Shown here: positions 1 through 8,583 of the stretch, in pieces | Position numbering within the stretch: position 1 is the first letter of the stretch | Layout: each line of letters opens with the position of its first letter | Source: Roseibium marinum | GTDB taxonomy: Bacteria > Pseudomonadota > Alphaproteobacteria > Rhizobiales > Stappiaceae | DNA length: 64,000 nt | Direction: 5' to 3' | Assembly (NCBI RefSeq): GCF_002906165.1 | Contig: NZ_PPCN01000010.1 | Coordinates: 124,001 to 188,000 of the forward strand | Notes under the pieces: generated by a model | What the model was told of the DNA's origin: nothing | Databases searched by the model: none | Seen by the model: only the letters and a program-made list of their open reading frames with translations | Translations under genes and position numbers: made by a program

Positions 1-200
1 GAGCCGAATGAACCCGAAAGCTGTTCTGCGAGCAGCTTTGCAACAAGCACATTATCCGAGCAGATCAGAGCCGGCGTCATCTGTGTGACCTCCTCCTCGC
101 TGATTTTGCTTCGGCTGCCAGTCCGGGCAGATATGTAAAATAAATGGGCAACCGGAAACACTGCCGGAAACCCGGCAAAAAAATGATCGCCCTCCAGCAC
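1..200 (-). CDS. Unrecognised ORF running off the left window edge
   Basis: A reading frame on the minus strand is open from just after a TAA (204-206) to the window edge, about 66 codons, with a possible GTG at 200. The translation has ordinary protein character: a hydrophobic aromatic stretch, then a charged linker, then an amphipathic Ala/Leu-rich helix. I do not recognise the family. No Shine-Dalgarno is visible before the GTG, so this could equally be the 3' part of a gene broken by the neighbouring IS3 decay. The missing downstream sequence would decide. Confidence 0.3.
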   Translation of the reverse strand, partial: MLEGDHFFAGFPAVFPVAHLFYISARTGSRSKISEEEVTQMTPALICSDNVLVAKLLAEQLSGSFG

Positions 201-282
201 GTCTTACGCGAGCTTTCTAGAATTATGTTCAGGATAGGTTGAGGACGTGGGGCTGTCAAAGAGATGTTTGTAAAGCCGCCCG

Positions 283-650
283 TATGCCGATGAAGCAAAT
301 CGATCGGGTGTTCACACTACCCGTTCTCCGGAAGCCGTCAGATCGCTGCCTGTCTGCGCCGGGAATGCATTATCGTCGGCCGTCCTCGAGTCAGGCGTTG
401 AATGGCGAAGAAGGGGTTCGAAGCGGTTGATTTACAAGTGCCCCGGAACCAGTCAACCGCATCCCCATCACCCCTGCATCCCTATCTGCCAGGATAGAGT
501 TTGGTTGACCGGCCCGATCAGGTTTGGTGTTCAGACATCACCTTCGTGCCGGTCAGGAGTGGCTTTCTGTATTTGGTGGCGATCTTGGACTGGGCCACGC
601 GGAAGAATGTGAGGTGGAGGCTGTCAAATACGACGCATGCCGGCTTTGAA
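283..650 (+). pseudogene. Decayed IS3-family transposase (OrfB) fragment
   Basis: Pieces of an IS3-type OrfB can be read in order, but only by changing frame. First comes an IDRVFT...YPFSGSRQIAACLRR-like segment, then a TSQPHPHH segment, then DRPDQVWCSDITF...GFLYLVAILDWATRK...WRLSNT, which is the start of the rve integrase core with its first catalytic Asp. An in-frame TAG at 495-497 interrupts the last part, at least two frameshifts are needed, and the C-terminal DDE half is missing. No terminal repeats remain, so it cannot be active. Confidence 0.8.
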
Positions 651-760
651 GCACAACCGGCAGCATCCGCATCGTCAAGTAAATCAATGATTTATGTCGC
701 CAGGTGAACACCGGGAAATCAAAACCGGTCCAATATGCCGTTGGCAAACCCGGCATTTTT

Positions 761-1651
761 CTATTCCAGCGACAGGCTCTCACGTTCCTGAAGCAGCGCT
801 TTTGCCATTTGCTCGACCAGTTTTGATTTTTTCTTGGGTGGAAACAAAAGCAGCGTTCTGAAGTGAATGGCCGGTTTGAGTGGTTTGAGAACAAGGCCGC
901 GCTCCAGATATCCGGTTGCCGTTACCGGATCCACGATCCCGCATCCAAGTCTCGCAAGCACCAGGGCGCAGACCACGGAGGAATAGGCTGTTTCGACGAC
1001 AATTCGCGGAGCGGCGCCATGCATAGCAAAGGCTGTTTCGGCTTCTCTTCTGGTCGTGTCTTCCGGCGCGAGGGCCACGAACGGAAGTTCATGAAGATCG
1101 GCGGGTTCGACTTCGGCCTTGTGTTCCAGCGGATGTCCCGGATAGACGGCGAGGGCGGCCCGGATCGTTGCGTACGGGACTGCCTCGACACCGGTCGTAT
1201 CGATCTCGTCGGCCGCGATCGCGATATCAAGCTGATTGGCTGCGACCATATCGCGGATTGCCGATGACGCCCTGACATAGAGGGAAACGGCGACTTCGGG
1301 ATTGGTCTGGTGAAAACGTCCGATTGCGTTTGGCACGATATTCGTGCTGAAGGCCGACAGGCATGCAATGCGGATATCGCCGGACCCATAATCCCGGATA
1401 CGAGCAGCGGCGCTTCTCAGTTTGGCGAGCCCGGCGAAGGAAATCTGCACTTCCCGGAAAAATAAATGCCCTTCCGCCGACGGGATCATCCTGCCCTTTT
1501 CCCGGTCGAAAAGCTTGAACCCGATGGATCGCTCCAGCGTCATGATCGCTTTGCTGACGGCCGGTTGCGAGATGCCAAGAACCTCCGCCGCTCGGGACGT
1601 GGTCCCGTAGGTCATGACCGCCTGATAGGCCTCGATCTGCCGCACATCCAT
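761..1651 (-). CDS. LysR-family transcriptional regulator
   Basis: About 296 aa, the normal length for the family. An N-terminal winged helix-turn-helix spans roughly residues 1-60 (Asp-Val-Arg-Gln-Ile start, SRAAEVLGISQPAVSKAI recognition region), followed by the two-lobed periplasmic-binding-like effector domain. I chose the ATG at 1651 over a TTG three codons upstream because LysR proteins usually start with this MDxRQ motif. It is divergent from the PLP enzyme at 1757 and probably controls it and the ABC genes behind it through the palindrome in the gap. The effector is unknown; an amino acid or sulfur compound would fit the neighbours. Confidence 0.93.
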   Translation of the reverse strand: MDVRQIEAYQAVMTYGTTSRAAEVLGISQPAVSKAIMTLERSIGFKLFDREKGRMIPSAEGHLFFREVQISFAGLAKLRSAAARIRDYGSGDIRIACLSAFSTNIVPNAIGRFHQTNPEVAVSLYVRASSAIRDMVAANQLDIAIAADEIDTTGVEAVPYATIRAALAVYPGHPLEHKAEVEPADLHELPFVALAPEDTTRREAETAFAMHGAAPRIVVETAYSSVVCALVLARLGCGIVDPVTATGYLERGLVLKPLKPAIHFRTLLLFPPKKKSKLVEQMAKALLQERESLSLE

Positions 1652-1685
1652 GGAATTCAATCTATAACTATATGGAATAGAATTC

Positions 1686-1704
1686 GTCTAATTTAATATT
1701 AGAC
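1686..1704. promoter_or_regulatory. Candidate LysR operator (7-bp inverted repeat)
   Basis: GTCTAAT and ATTAGAC flank a 5-bp AT spacer in the 105-bp gap between the divergent LysR and PLP-enzyme genes. The partial dyad, AT richness and position match the usual LysR recognition site that serves both autoregulation and activation. The assignment is an inference from position and symmetry. Confidence 0.5.
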
Positions 1705-1756
1705 TGAATAGACTTGATTGTGTCAACAATTGGAAAAGTTGGCAAAGGTGCAGTGA

Positions 1757-2980
1757 ATGCAGGACAAAACGCGTTGCGTAACAAGAGTTCCGGTAAGCGT
1801 TGAGGGCTTCGACAGCCTGACGGTGCCGCTCTATCGCGCCTCAACTATCCGTTATCCGGACGCGCGGTCCTTCATGTCTCGTTTCGAACGTGGTGCCGAC
1901 GATTATATCTACGGGCTCTACGGCACGCCGACACACCGCTATCTCGAGAAGAAGATCACCGAGCTCGAAGGGGGCGCGCGAACATTGCTGGCGCCTTCCG
2001 GGCAGGCCGCCATAACCTGTTCGATCCTCGGTGTCGTGGAAACCGGCGATAGGGTTCTCATTCCTGACGCCGTCTACGGGCCCGTGCGCGACTTCGCCGA
2101 ACATGAGCTTGTCGCACTTGGTATCGAGACGGTTTTCTATGACCCTTGCGACCTTCAGGCCCTTGAGAAGGAACTTGAAACAAAAACCCGGCTGGTCTGG
2201 GTCGAGTCTCCGGGGTCGGTGACAATGGAAATGCAGGACGTGCCGGCTATTGTTCGCATGGCGCACGCAAAGGGGTCGCTGGTTGGCTGCGATAACACCT
2301 GGGCGTCTCCCCTGAATTTCAAGCCGCTTGAACACGGAGCGGATATCGTTGTCGAAGCCCTGAGCAAACATTTCGGCGGACATTCCGATCTGTTGATGGG
2401 ATCGATCACGGTCCGCGACGAGCAATTGGGTTTGGATCTGAAAGCGGTGCTTGGGCGACTGGGGATCGGCACTTCGCCCGACGACTGCGTTCTGGTGGCG
2501 CGTGGCATCGATACGCTCGCGGTACGTCTCGCGCATTCGGCCGCCGGCGCTTTGAAAATCGCCAAATGGCTGCAGGAGCAGCCTTTGATCGAAGCTGTTT
2601 TGCATCCGGAGTTGCCGGGTTTCTCAGGCCATGAGCTTTGGCGGCGCGACTTCTCCGGAGCGGCGGGTGTGTTCAGTTTCACACTTCACCCCGAAGCAAT
2701 GGTCCATATTCCGCCGGCGCTTGACGCGCTCGAACTCATTTCCATCGGCGCATCCTGGGGTGGCACCAAGAGCCTCATTGCACCGGTTGACGTCAAATCC
2801 CTGCGCACCGCCAAACCCTGGACCGGAGCCGAATTCATCCTGCGCCTCAGCGTTGGCATGGAGGCGGCGGATGATCTTGTCGCCGATCTGGACAGGTTCC
2901 TTGGGGTGGTGCGTAAAAACGTTTCATCGAATGGAGAGGCCGAAGCAATGGATCATGAAGTGCCAGAAGCGGCGAAGTGA
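1757..2980 (+). CDS. Cys/Met-metabolism PLP-dependent enzyme (cystathionine beta-lyase-like)
   Basis: 407 aa of the aspartate-aminotransferase fold, Cys/Met metabolism branch (MetB/MetC). The N-terminal YGLYGTPTHRYLEKKI segment is the phosphate/substrate-binding region of the partner subunit. An APSGQAAI motif follows, and the Schiff-base lysine is Lys204 in EALSKHFGGHSD. It lies head-to-head with the LysR gene and 58 bp upstream of a polar amino acid ABC operon, with an AGGTG ribosome site before the ATG. It may cleave a thioether or related amino acid imported by that transporter. Lyase versus gamma-synthase cannot be settled by eye; the lyase reading is the usual one for such catabolic settings. 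Confidence 0.85.
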   Translation: MQDKTRCVTRVPVSVEGFDSLTVPLYRASTIRYPDARSFMSRFERGADDYIYGLYGTPTHRYLEKKITELEGGARTLLAPSGQAAITCSILGVVETGDRVLIPDAVYGPVRDFAEHELVALGIETVFYDPCDLQALEKELETKTRLVWVESPGSVTMEMQDVPAIVRMAHAKGSLVGCDNTWASPLNFKPLEHGADIVVEALSKHFGGHSDLLMGSITVRDEQLGLDLKAVLGRLGIGTSPDDCVLVARGIDTLAVRLAHSAAGALKIAKWLQEQPLIEAVLHPELPGFSGHELWRRDFSGAAGVFSFTLHPEAMVHIPPALDALELISIGASWGGTKSLIAPVDVKSLRTAKPWTGAEFILRLSVGMEAADDLVADLDRFLGVVRKNVSSNGEAEAMDHEVPEAAK

Positions 2981-3038
2981 TGCCGGATTGGACGCGCATG
3001 CCTGCAAAACAACCAAACTGGACAAATGGAGAGTTTGA

Positions 3039-3938
3039 ATGCCCGATAAACGCACCTGCCTGAAATCTGTCTCGGGCGCGGCCTTGGCCGCGCTGCTGGG
3101 TCTCACCGCACCGGCCTTTGCCGCTAATTTCGATACATCCGGAATTGCGGAAAATCCCGAACTCGCCGCCCGTGTCCCCGCGCATATCCGCGAAGCGGGC
3201 GTTTTGATTGGCGGCTCGGATAATGCCTACGCTCCCTGGGAATATCTGGCGGGTGACGATGGGCAGACGCCCGAAGGCATCGATATAGATATCGCCAATG
3301 CGATCACGGCCAAATGGGGCCTCAAATATGAGTCCCAGACGGCGCCGTTCGATGGGATCCTGCCCGCGCTCGGCAGCAAATACGATGTCGGCATTTCGGC
3401 CTTCTCGATCTCCAATGAGCGTATGCAGGTTGTGAATTTTGTCAGCTATTTCCGGTCGGGAAGTCTCTGGGCCGTGAAGACCGGCAATCCAAGTGGTTTC
3501 GATCCGAAGAACTATTGCGGAACGACGCTCGCCCTGCAGAGCGGCACCTGGCATGAAACCGAAGTAAAAAAGGTCAGTGACGCATGCGTTGCGGACGGCA
3601 AGAAAGCGATCAACATCCTGCCGTTCGGCAAACAGACCGAAGCGCTGACCCGGGTAGCCGCCGGCGGCGCCGATGCGACAATTTCCGGCGACTCCCAGAT
3701 CGCACTGGCGGCGAAACTCTCCGAAGGCCTGCTTGAAACACTGCCGTCTTATGGAGCCATTGGCGAATCCGGCCTGAACGGCATCGCCGTGCCCAAGGAT
3801 AATATGGAATTCAGCCAGTTGATCGCAGATACCCTCAATGAACTGATCGAAGAAGGAACCTATGCCAAAGTGCTGGCAGATTGGGGACTTGAGGTGACCG
3901 TCGACAAGGCTGAGGTCAATCCTCACGTCAAGGACTGA
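3039..3938 (+). CDS. Polar amino acid ABC transporter substrate-binding protein
   Basis: 299 aa. Residues 1-28 are a Sec signal peptide ending Ala-Phe-Ala. The mature part is a family-3 extracellular solute-binding protein with a YAPWEYL-like ligand segment, GIDIDIANAI, and the FDGILPAL...DVGISAFSI...FVSYF stretch typical of the family. It is the first gene of a three-gene PAAT transporter (binding protein, permease, ATPase) and probably binds an amino acid or small dipeptide. Its ligand is not evident from sequence. Confidence 0.92.
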   Translation: MPDKRTCLKSVSGAALAALLGLTAPAFAANFDTSGIAENPELAARVPAHIREAGVLIGGSDNAYAPWEYLAGDDGQTPEGIDIDIANAITAKWGLKYESQTAPFDGILPALGSKYDVGISAFSISNERMQVVNFVSYFRSGSLWAVKTGNPSGFDPKNYCGTTLALQSGTWHETEVKKVSDACVADGKKAINILPFGKQTEALTRVAAGGADATISGDSQIALAAKLSEGLLETLPSYGAIGESGLNGIAVPKDNMEFSQLIADTLNELIEEGTYAKVLADWGLEVTVDKAEVNPHVKD

Positions 3939-3958
3939 ATCCCTCGGGGGAGAAAAAC

Positions 3959-4885
3959 GTGACTGAAGTAACCAGTTCAAGCCTGACCGGGGAGCGCGCA
4001 ACCGGCGCTCCCCGGTCCAATACGGACCGCTTCATTGCGAAAGATGTCGTTCCGCGCCGCCATCCGGGGCGATGGGTGGCGGTCGTTTTCCTCGCCATTG
4101 TGAGCGTTCAGATCGCAGCCGAACTGGCTGTGAACGAGAATTTCCACTGGGGCGTCTTTGTCAAATACCTGTTCGACATGCAGGTCATTCGCGGGGTTGG
4201 CTGGACACTGTTGTTGACTGTTGCGGCCATGACCGTTGCCGTCGTTGTCGCCGTCTCGCTTGTGATCATGCGTGAAAGTGACAATCCCATCCTGCGAGGG
4301 CTCTCCTGGGGCTGGATCTGGTTTTTTCGAGGCACGCCAATCTATACGCAGCTCCTGTTCTGGGGCCTGTTCTCGGTGCTCTTTCCGCGGTTGTCTCTCA
4401 GCATCCCCTTCGGACCCGAGATTGTGGGGGTCGATACGAAGTGGATCGTCACTCCGGCGATGGCAGCGGTGCTCGGTCTCGGTTTCAACGAGAGCGCCTA
4501 CCTGACGGAGATTTTCAGGGCCGGTTTCAAGGCCATAGACCGCGGGCAGACAGAAGCGGCGCAGGCCATCGGCATGTCGCGCGCCAAGATATGGATACGG
4601 ATCCTGATGCCGCAAGCGATGCGCACGATAATCCCGCCCACGGGCAACGAGACGATCGGCATGCTGAAAATGACGTCGCTGGTGCTTGCCGTGCCGTTCA
4701 CTCTCGATCTGATGTTTGCGACCAACGCCATCGCCAACCGCACCTATCTGCCGGTGCCTCTGCTGATGGTGGCCGCCTTCTGGTATCTCTCGATTACCTC
4801 CGTCCTGATGGTTGGGCAGTATTATCTGGAACGCCATTTCGGCAAAGGCCACGATAGTCAGCCGGTCAACGGAGGAACCGCCTGA
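3959..4885 (+). CDS. Polar amino acid ABC transporter permease
   Basis: 308 aa, GTG start preceded by a GGGGGAGA ribosome site. The cytoplasmic N-terminus of about 35 residues is followed by several transmembrane helices. The EAA-type loop, [22 protein letters not shown], contacts the ATPase. The [13 protein letters not shown] motif is characteristic of His/Glu/Gln-type permeases. A single permease suggests it works as a homodimer. Its stop overlaps the ATG of the ATPase gene (ATGA), so translation is coupled. Confidence 0.92.
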   Translation: MTEVTSSSLTGERATGAPRSNTDRFIAKDVVPRRHPGRWVAVVFLAIVSVQIAAELAVNENFHWGVFVKYLFDMQVIRGVGWTLLLTVAAMTVAVVVAVSLVIMRESDNPILRGLSWGWIWFFRGTPIYTQLLFWGLFSVLFPRLSLSIPFGPEIVGVDTKWIVTPAMAAVLGLGFNESAYLTEIFRAGFKAIDRGQTEAAQAIGMSRAKIWIRILMPQAMRTIIPPTGNETIGMLKMTSLVLAVPFTLDLMFATNAIANRTYLPVPLLMVAAFWYLSITSVLMVGQYYLERHFGKGHDSQPVNGGTA

Positions 4886-5664
4886 TGCACGGTGGAAAAG
4901 CCTCAACTCCCGCGGTTCAGCTGCGTGGCATCCACAAATTCTACGGCGAAGTGCATGCCTTGTGCGGCGTCGATCTGAATATCGGCCGGGGAGAGGTCTG
5001 CGTCGCCATCGGACCTTCGGGATCGGGCAAGTCGACCCTTCTGCGCTGCATCAACCAGCTTGAAGTCATTTCTGCGGGGCGTGTTTTTCTCAATGGCGAA
5101 CTGCAGGGCTATAGCGAGCGCGATGCCAAGTTACATCCCCTGCATCCCAAACAGATCGCGCGCCAGCGCCGGCTGACGGGCATGGTATTCCAGCGCTTCA
5201 ATCTGTTCCCGCACATGACGGCCTTGCAAAACGTCATCGAGGGGCCGGTGCAGGTCAAGCGCGAGCGCAAAGCCACGGCCAGGGAGCGCGGGACAGCAAT
5301 TCTCGAACGGGTGGGGTTGCACGGACTTGGCGACCGCTACCCCAACCAATTGTCCGGCGGTCAGCAACAGCGCGTCGCCATTGCCCGCGCCCTGGCGATG
5401 GAGCCGGAGGTGATGCTGTTCGACGAGCCGACTTCGGCACTCGATCCCGAACTTGTGGGCGAGGTTCTGGATGTCATCAAGGATCTGGCGAAGAGCGGCA
5501 TGACCATGATGCTGGTAACCCACGAGATAGGATTTGCGCGCGAAGTCGCCGATCATCTCATCTTCATGGACAAAGGTGCAGTGGTCGAAAGCGGCCTGCC
5601 TCAGGGTGTGCTTTCCAATCCGGAAGAGGCCCGCACCAGGGCGTTCCTCTCCAAAGTACTCTAG
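4885..5664 (+). CDS. Polar amino acid ABC transporter ATP-binding protein
   Basis: 259 aa, GlnQ-like. Walker [10 protein letters not shown] at residues 43-51, Q-loop at [11 protein letters not shown], signature LSGGQQQR, Walker [14 protein letters not shown], switch His in LVTHEIGFA. It completes the three-gene importer. Its TAG stop is made from the TA target duplication and the first G of the inserted MITE. The base after the other copy of the duplication is also G, so the ancestral stop was the same codon and the protein end is unchanged. Confidence 0.95.
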   Translation: MHGGKASTPAVQLRGIHKFYGEVHALCGVDLNIGRGEVCVAIGPSGSGKSTLLRCINQLEVISAGRVFLNGELQGYSERDAKLHPLHPKQIARQRRLTGMVFQRFNLFPHMTALQNVIEGPVQVKRERKATARERGTAILERVGLHGLGDRYPNQLSGGQQQRVAIARALAMEPEVMLFDEPTSALDPELVGEVLDVIKDLAKSGMTMMLVTHEIGFAREVADHLIFMDKGAVVESGLPQGVLSNPEEARTRAFLSKVL

Positions 5665-5929
5665 GGTCTGTGGACAATAAGGATTTGGTCGAGGTTTGGA
5701 TGCAAAACGCCCAGTTCAAGAAGCAAGGTCGCAGGAAGGGTGTTCGCTTTCAAGACATTGCGACGCCGAAATGGGCGTTTTGCGCCAAATCTCTTCGAGA
5801 CGCGGCGGATTTCGGTCCCGACTGCGTCGGAAAGTCCTTGTGGTGGGGGGCACCACTGCGGACTTTCCTCCTGTTCGGACACCGAAATCCGGCTCGCGCC
5901 GCGACCCAAACCTAATTGTCCACAGACCC
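5664..5929. mobile_element. 266-bp MITE, non-autonomous, TA target duplication
   Basis: Perfect 15-bp terminal inverted repeats (GGGTCTGTGGACAAT at 5664-5678 and its complement at 5915-5929) extend imperfectly to about 30 bp. The element is flanked by TA at 5662-5663 and 5930-5931. It has no transposase. The inside is a set of nested hairpins: 11-bp arms at 5702-5712/5773-5783, and a long stem at 5806-5816/5881-5891 enclosing 5829-5837/5860-5868 and GTGGTG/CACCAC. TA duplications and these end bases are known for the IS427 group of IS5 and for IS630-type elements. The exact parent is an inference. Confidence 0.85.
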
Positions 5930-5946
5930 TAGGTCACGGCCCCATT

Positions 5947-5964
5947 TATGAGTCCGTACCCTGG
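5947..5964 (+). repeat. 18-bp dispersed repeat, copy 1
   Basis: TATGAGTCCGTACCCTGG occurs here and, identical, at 37069-37086; twelve of its bases recur at 20126-20137. All three copies are intergenic. Read on the minus strand it begins GGGTACGGACTCATA, which resembles the terminal repeat of an IS5-like element, so this may be the remaining end of a lost insertion. It lies 16 bp beyond the MITE. Confidence 0.6.
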
Positions 5965-6017
5965 GCAAACCTGTGACGACTGTCCTTGCCTATCCTATCG
6001 ATATCGCCGGAGACCTC

Positions 6018-7418
6018 ATGAGCAAGCTCGACGCAATTCTGGAGCAAGTGGATACCAACATGTCGGCCTCCGTCGACAAGTTGGTTCATTTCCTGACTTT
6101 CCCGTCCGTATCCAGCCAGCCGGAGGGAAAAGAGGGAATCCTCGCCTGCTCTGATTGGCTCAAATCCGAGTTGGGCAAACTGGGCTTCGACGTTCAGGTG
6201 GTGGAAACGGCCGGTCATCCCCTGGTCATGGCACGAACGGGTTCCGACAGCGGCGGCGTCAAGGCCTTGTTCTACGGTCACTACGACGTTCAGCCGGCGG
6301 AGCCGCTGGATGCCTGGATCACACCACCATTCCAGCCTGCGATCAGAGACGAAGACGGCTTGAAGAGGATTTATGCGCGGGGGGCGTCCGACAGCAAAAG
6401 TCAGGTCTGGTCTGTATTGGAAGCCTTCCGCGCGTGGAAGGAAACCGCGGGCGACCTGCCGATCGATGCGATCATCCTGCTTGAAGGGGAAGAGGAAACC
6501 GGTTCGCCCAGCCTGCCGGAGTTTGTCGAGATCCACCGCGATGCCCTTTCGTGCGACGTGGCGTTCATCAGCGACAGTGACATGTGGTCCCCGGCAAGAC
6601 CGGCCATCACCACCCATCTCAAGGGTCTGCTGCATGAGAAGGTCACGATCCACGCGCCGAACGGCGATCTCCATTCGGGTCACTTCGGCAATGTCGCGGT
6701 CAATCCCGTCCGTGTGCTGGCCAGGATTCTGGCTTCGATCCACGATGACCGGGGAAGGGTGACCATCAATGGCTTTTATGATGGCGTCGAGCCTGTTTCA
6801 CCGGCACTCCGCGACCAGTGGCAAGCGCTTGACATCACGGAAGCGCTTTCGGGCGTTTCAGTTGCGGGCGGACCCGACGAAGGGGGCGGCTATGGACCGA
6901 TTGAATTGATGTGGGGCAGACCCGGCATCGATTTCAATGGTCTCGTGGGTGGGAATACCGGACCGGGCGAGCGGTCGGTTCTGCCGGGGTCGGCCTCGGC
7001 GCGGTTGTCGTTCCGCCTGGTCGGCCGGCAGCGGCCTGAAGACGTCCGGGCCAAATTCCGAAGTTTTGTGGAGGCCGGGCTTCCCGTCGGCTGCCGCGTT
7101 GAATTCGAGGGATGTGGCGGAAGCTCGGCAGTGTCGGTGAATGATGCCGGTCCTTATGTGGCCGCGACCGCCCGCGCGCTCGACTGCGAGTGGGCACAGC
7201 CAACTTTGATAAAGGGTACGGGCGGCACCATTCCTCTGATCGAACTCCTGACGAACAGCCTCAACGTGGATTGCATTGTCACCGGCTTTATTCTCGCAGA
7301 TGACGCCATCCACGCTCCCAACGAGCGCTACGACGTCGAGCGGCTTCGCAAGGGGATACGCAGTTGGGTGCGCATTTTGTCGGAACTTGCGAACTTCAAA
7401 CGTGGTTCGAATGAATAA
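6018..7418 (+). CDS. M20-family metallopeptidase, CNDP/DapE-like dipeptidase
   Basis: 466 aa from the ATG at 6018, which has a GGAGA ribosome site; a GTG at 5973 is possible but lacks one. Metal ligands of the M20 fold are visible: YGHYDVQP, RGASDSK, the EGEEETGS pair (catalytic Glu plus ligand), SDSD, and the late His in DAIHAPNE. The dimerisation lid lies between (about residues 205-320). These enzymes are cytosolic di-zinc peptidases that split dipeptides such as Xaa-His or N-acyl amino acids. It follows an amino acid transporter after the MITE, so it may process the imported compound. The exact substrate is unknown. Confidence 0.88.
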   Translation: MSKLDAILEQVDTNMSASVDKLVHFLTFPSVSSQPEGKEGILACSDWLKSELGKLGFDVQVVETAGHPLVMARTGSDSGGVKALFYGHYDVQPAEPLDAWITPPFQPAIRDEDGLKRIYARGASDSKSQVWSVLEAFRAWKETAGDLPIDAIILLEGEEETGSPSLPEFVEIHRDALSCDVAFISDSDMWSPARPAITTHLKGLLHEKVTIHAPNGDLHSGHFGNVAVNPVRVLARILASIHDDRGRVTINGFYDGVEPVSPALRDQWQALDITEALSGVSVAGGPDEGGGYGPIELMWGRPGIDFNGLVGGNTGPGERSVLPGSASARLSFRLVGRQRPEDVRAKFRSFVEAGLPVGCRVEFEGCGGSSAVSVNDAGPYVAATARALDCEWAQPTLIKGTGGTIPLIELLTNSLNVDCIVTGFILADDAIHAPNERYDVERLRKGIRSWVRILSELANFKRGSNE

Positions 7419-7440
7419 CGGCGTATCGGGAGAACTTGCA

Positions 7441-8583
7441 ATGTACGACGTCGTGGTCGTCGGTCTTGGCGCGATGGGCAGCGCGGCCGTTGCGGAAATC
7501 GCTGCTCGCGGCAGGAAAGTTTTGGGCATCGAGGCCCGCCACCCTGCCCATAAACTCGGTTCGTCCCATGGCGATAGCCGCATTATCCGGCTGGGGTATC
7601 ATGAAGACCCTGCCTACGTGCCGCTGCTGCGGCGGGCCTACGGCAACTGGCGTCGGCTTGAGCGCCGGCTTGGCGCTGACATCCTGACGAAAACAGGTGT
7701 GCTGCAGATTGGGCATCCGGACGGCAGGCTTGTTGGCGGCATGCTGAAGTCCTGCGCGGAATATGGTCTGGCTCATGAGATTCTCGAGCGCGCGGCCATG
7801 GAGGATCGCTTTCCGGGCTTTGTGCTGGAGAGCGGTGAAGTCGCGGTGCTCGATCCTAACGGTGGTTATATCCGCCCTGAAACCGCCATCTGGGGTAACC
7901 TGCGGCTTGCGATGGAAGATGGCGCCGAGCTTCATATTGGCGAAAAAGTCACGGCAATTGAACCAGGCGCAAATAGTGTGACGATCCGTTCGCCGTCTGC
8001 CTCCTATCGCGCAAGAAAAGTCGTTGTTGCCACCGGCTCGTGGATAGCGGAACTGGTGCCGCGGGTCGCGGGCCGGGCGGTTCCCATCCGGCAGGTTGTG
8101 GCGTGGTACCGGCCATCGGATGACTTTGCGGCGCAGCCCCAGCGCATGCCTTGTTTACTGCGGGACGAGGGTGATCGCGGGTCCTATTTCGGCTTTCCAC
8201 AGATCGGCGTGGACGGCGTCAAGATCGGCAAGCACACCCATTTCCATGAACCCATAGATCCCGACAGGGAGACGCCCCCGGTAAATGACGTCGATACGGC
8301 GATGCTCGACTCCTTCGCCGCTCGACGCATGCCAAGTGTCGCGACCGTGCGTGTAAGGGCGGTGACCTGCCGCTACACCATGTTGCCGGGTGAGGATTTC
8401 CTTATCGACAGCCTGCCGGGGGAGCCATCGGTGGTGGTCTGCTCCGCCTGTTCCGGGCATGGGTTCAAGTTCACGAGCGTTATTGGCGAAATTCTCGCCG
8501 ATCTTTCCCTGGACGGCGGTACGGATTTGCCGATTGCCCGGTTTTCCTTCAATGCGCATCTGGAGCTTGAGGAAACGGCATGA
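7441..8583 (+). CDS. Monomeric sarcosine oxidase / N-methyl amino acid oxidase-like FAD enzyme
   Basis: 380 aa, DAO superfamily. The start is the ATG at 7441 behind GGGAGAACT; an upstream in-frame start overlaps the peptidase gene. The dinucleotide motif VGLGAMGSAA lies at residues 7-16, followed by LGSSHGDSRIIR, typical of MSOX/MTOX. Cys310 in TCRYTMLPGEDF aligns by context with the covalent-flavin cysteine of monomeric sarcosine oxidase, and the C-terminal SGHGFKF motif is present. It should oxidatively demethylate an N-methyl amino acid or oxidise a secondary amine with H2O2 release. Its TGA overlaps the ATG of the amidase, so the two are co-translated. Confidence 0.87.
   Translation: MYDVVVVGLGAMGSAAVAEIAARGRKVLGIEARHPAHKLGSSHGDSRIIRLGYHEDPAYVPLLRRAYGNWRRLERRLGADILTKTGVLQIGHPDGRLVGGMLKSCAEYGLAHEILERAAMEDRFPGFVLESGEVAVLDPNGGYIRPETAIWGNLRLAMEDGAELHIGEKVTAIEPGANSVTIRSPSASYRARKVVVATGSWIAELVPRVAGRAVPIRQVVAWYRPSDDFAAQPQRMPCLLRDEGDRGSYFGFPQIGVDGVKIGKHTHFHEPIDPDRETPPVNDVDTAMLDSFAARRMPSVATVRVRAVTCRYTMLPGEDFLIDSLPGEPSVVVCSACSGHGFKFTSVIGEILADLSLDGGTDLPIARFSFNAHLELEETA

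Noticed and set aside
77..298. 73-codon minus-strand ORF near the left edge
   Set aside because: Its translation has no protein character, whereas another frame on the same strand (1-200) reads better; it also runs into the IS3 scar.
1841..2605. 254-codon antisense ORF opposite the PLP enzyme
   Set aside because: Fully antisense to a gene with an intact PLP lysine motif; the antisense translation shows no family features.
5670..5976. Three overlapping 70-80 codon ORFs in the MITE
   Set aside because: All lie in or across the hairpin-rich non-coding element and differ only by frame; none has a ribosome site or recognisable product.
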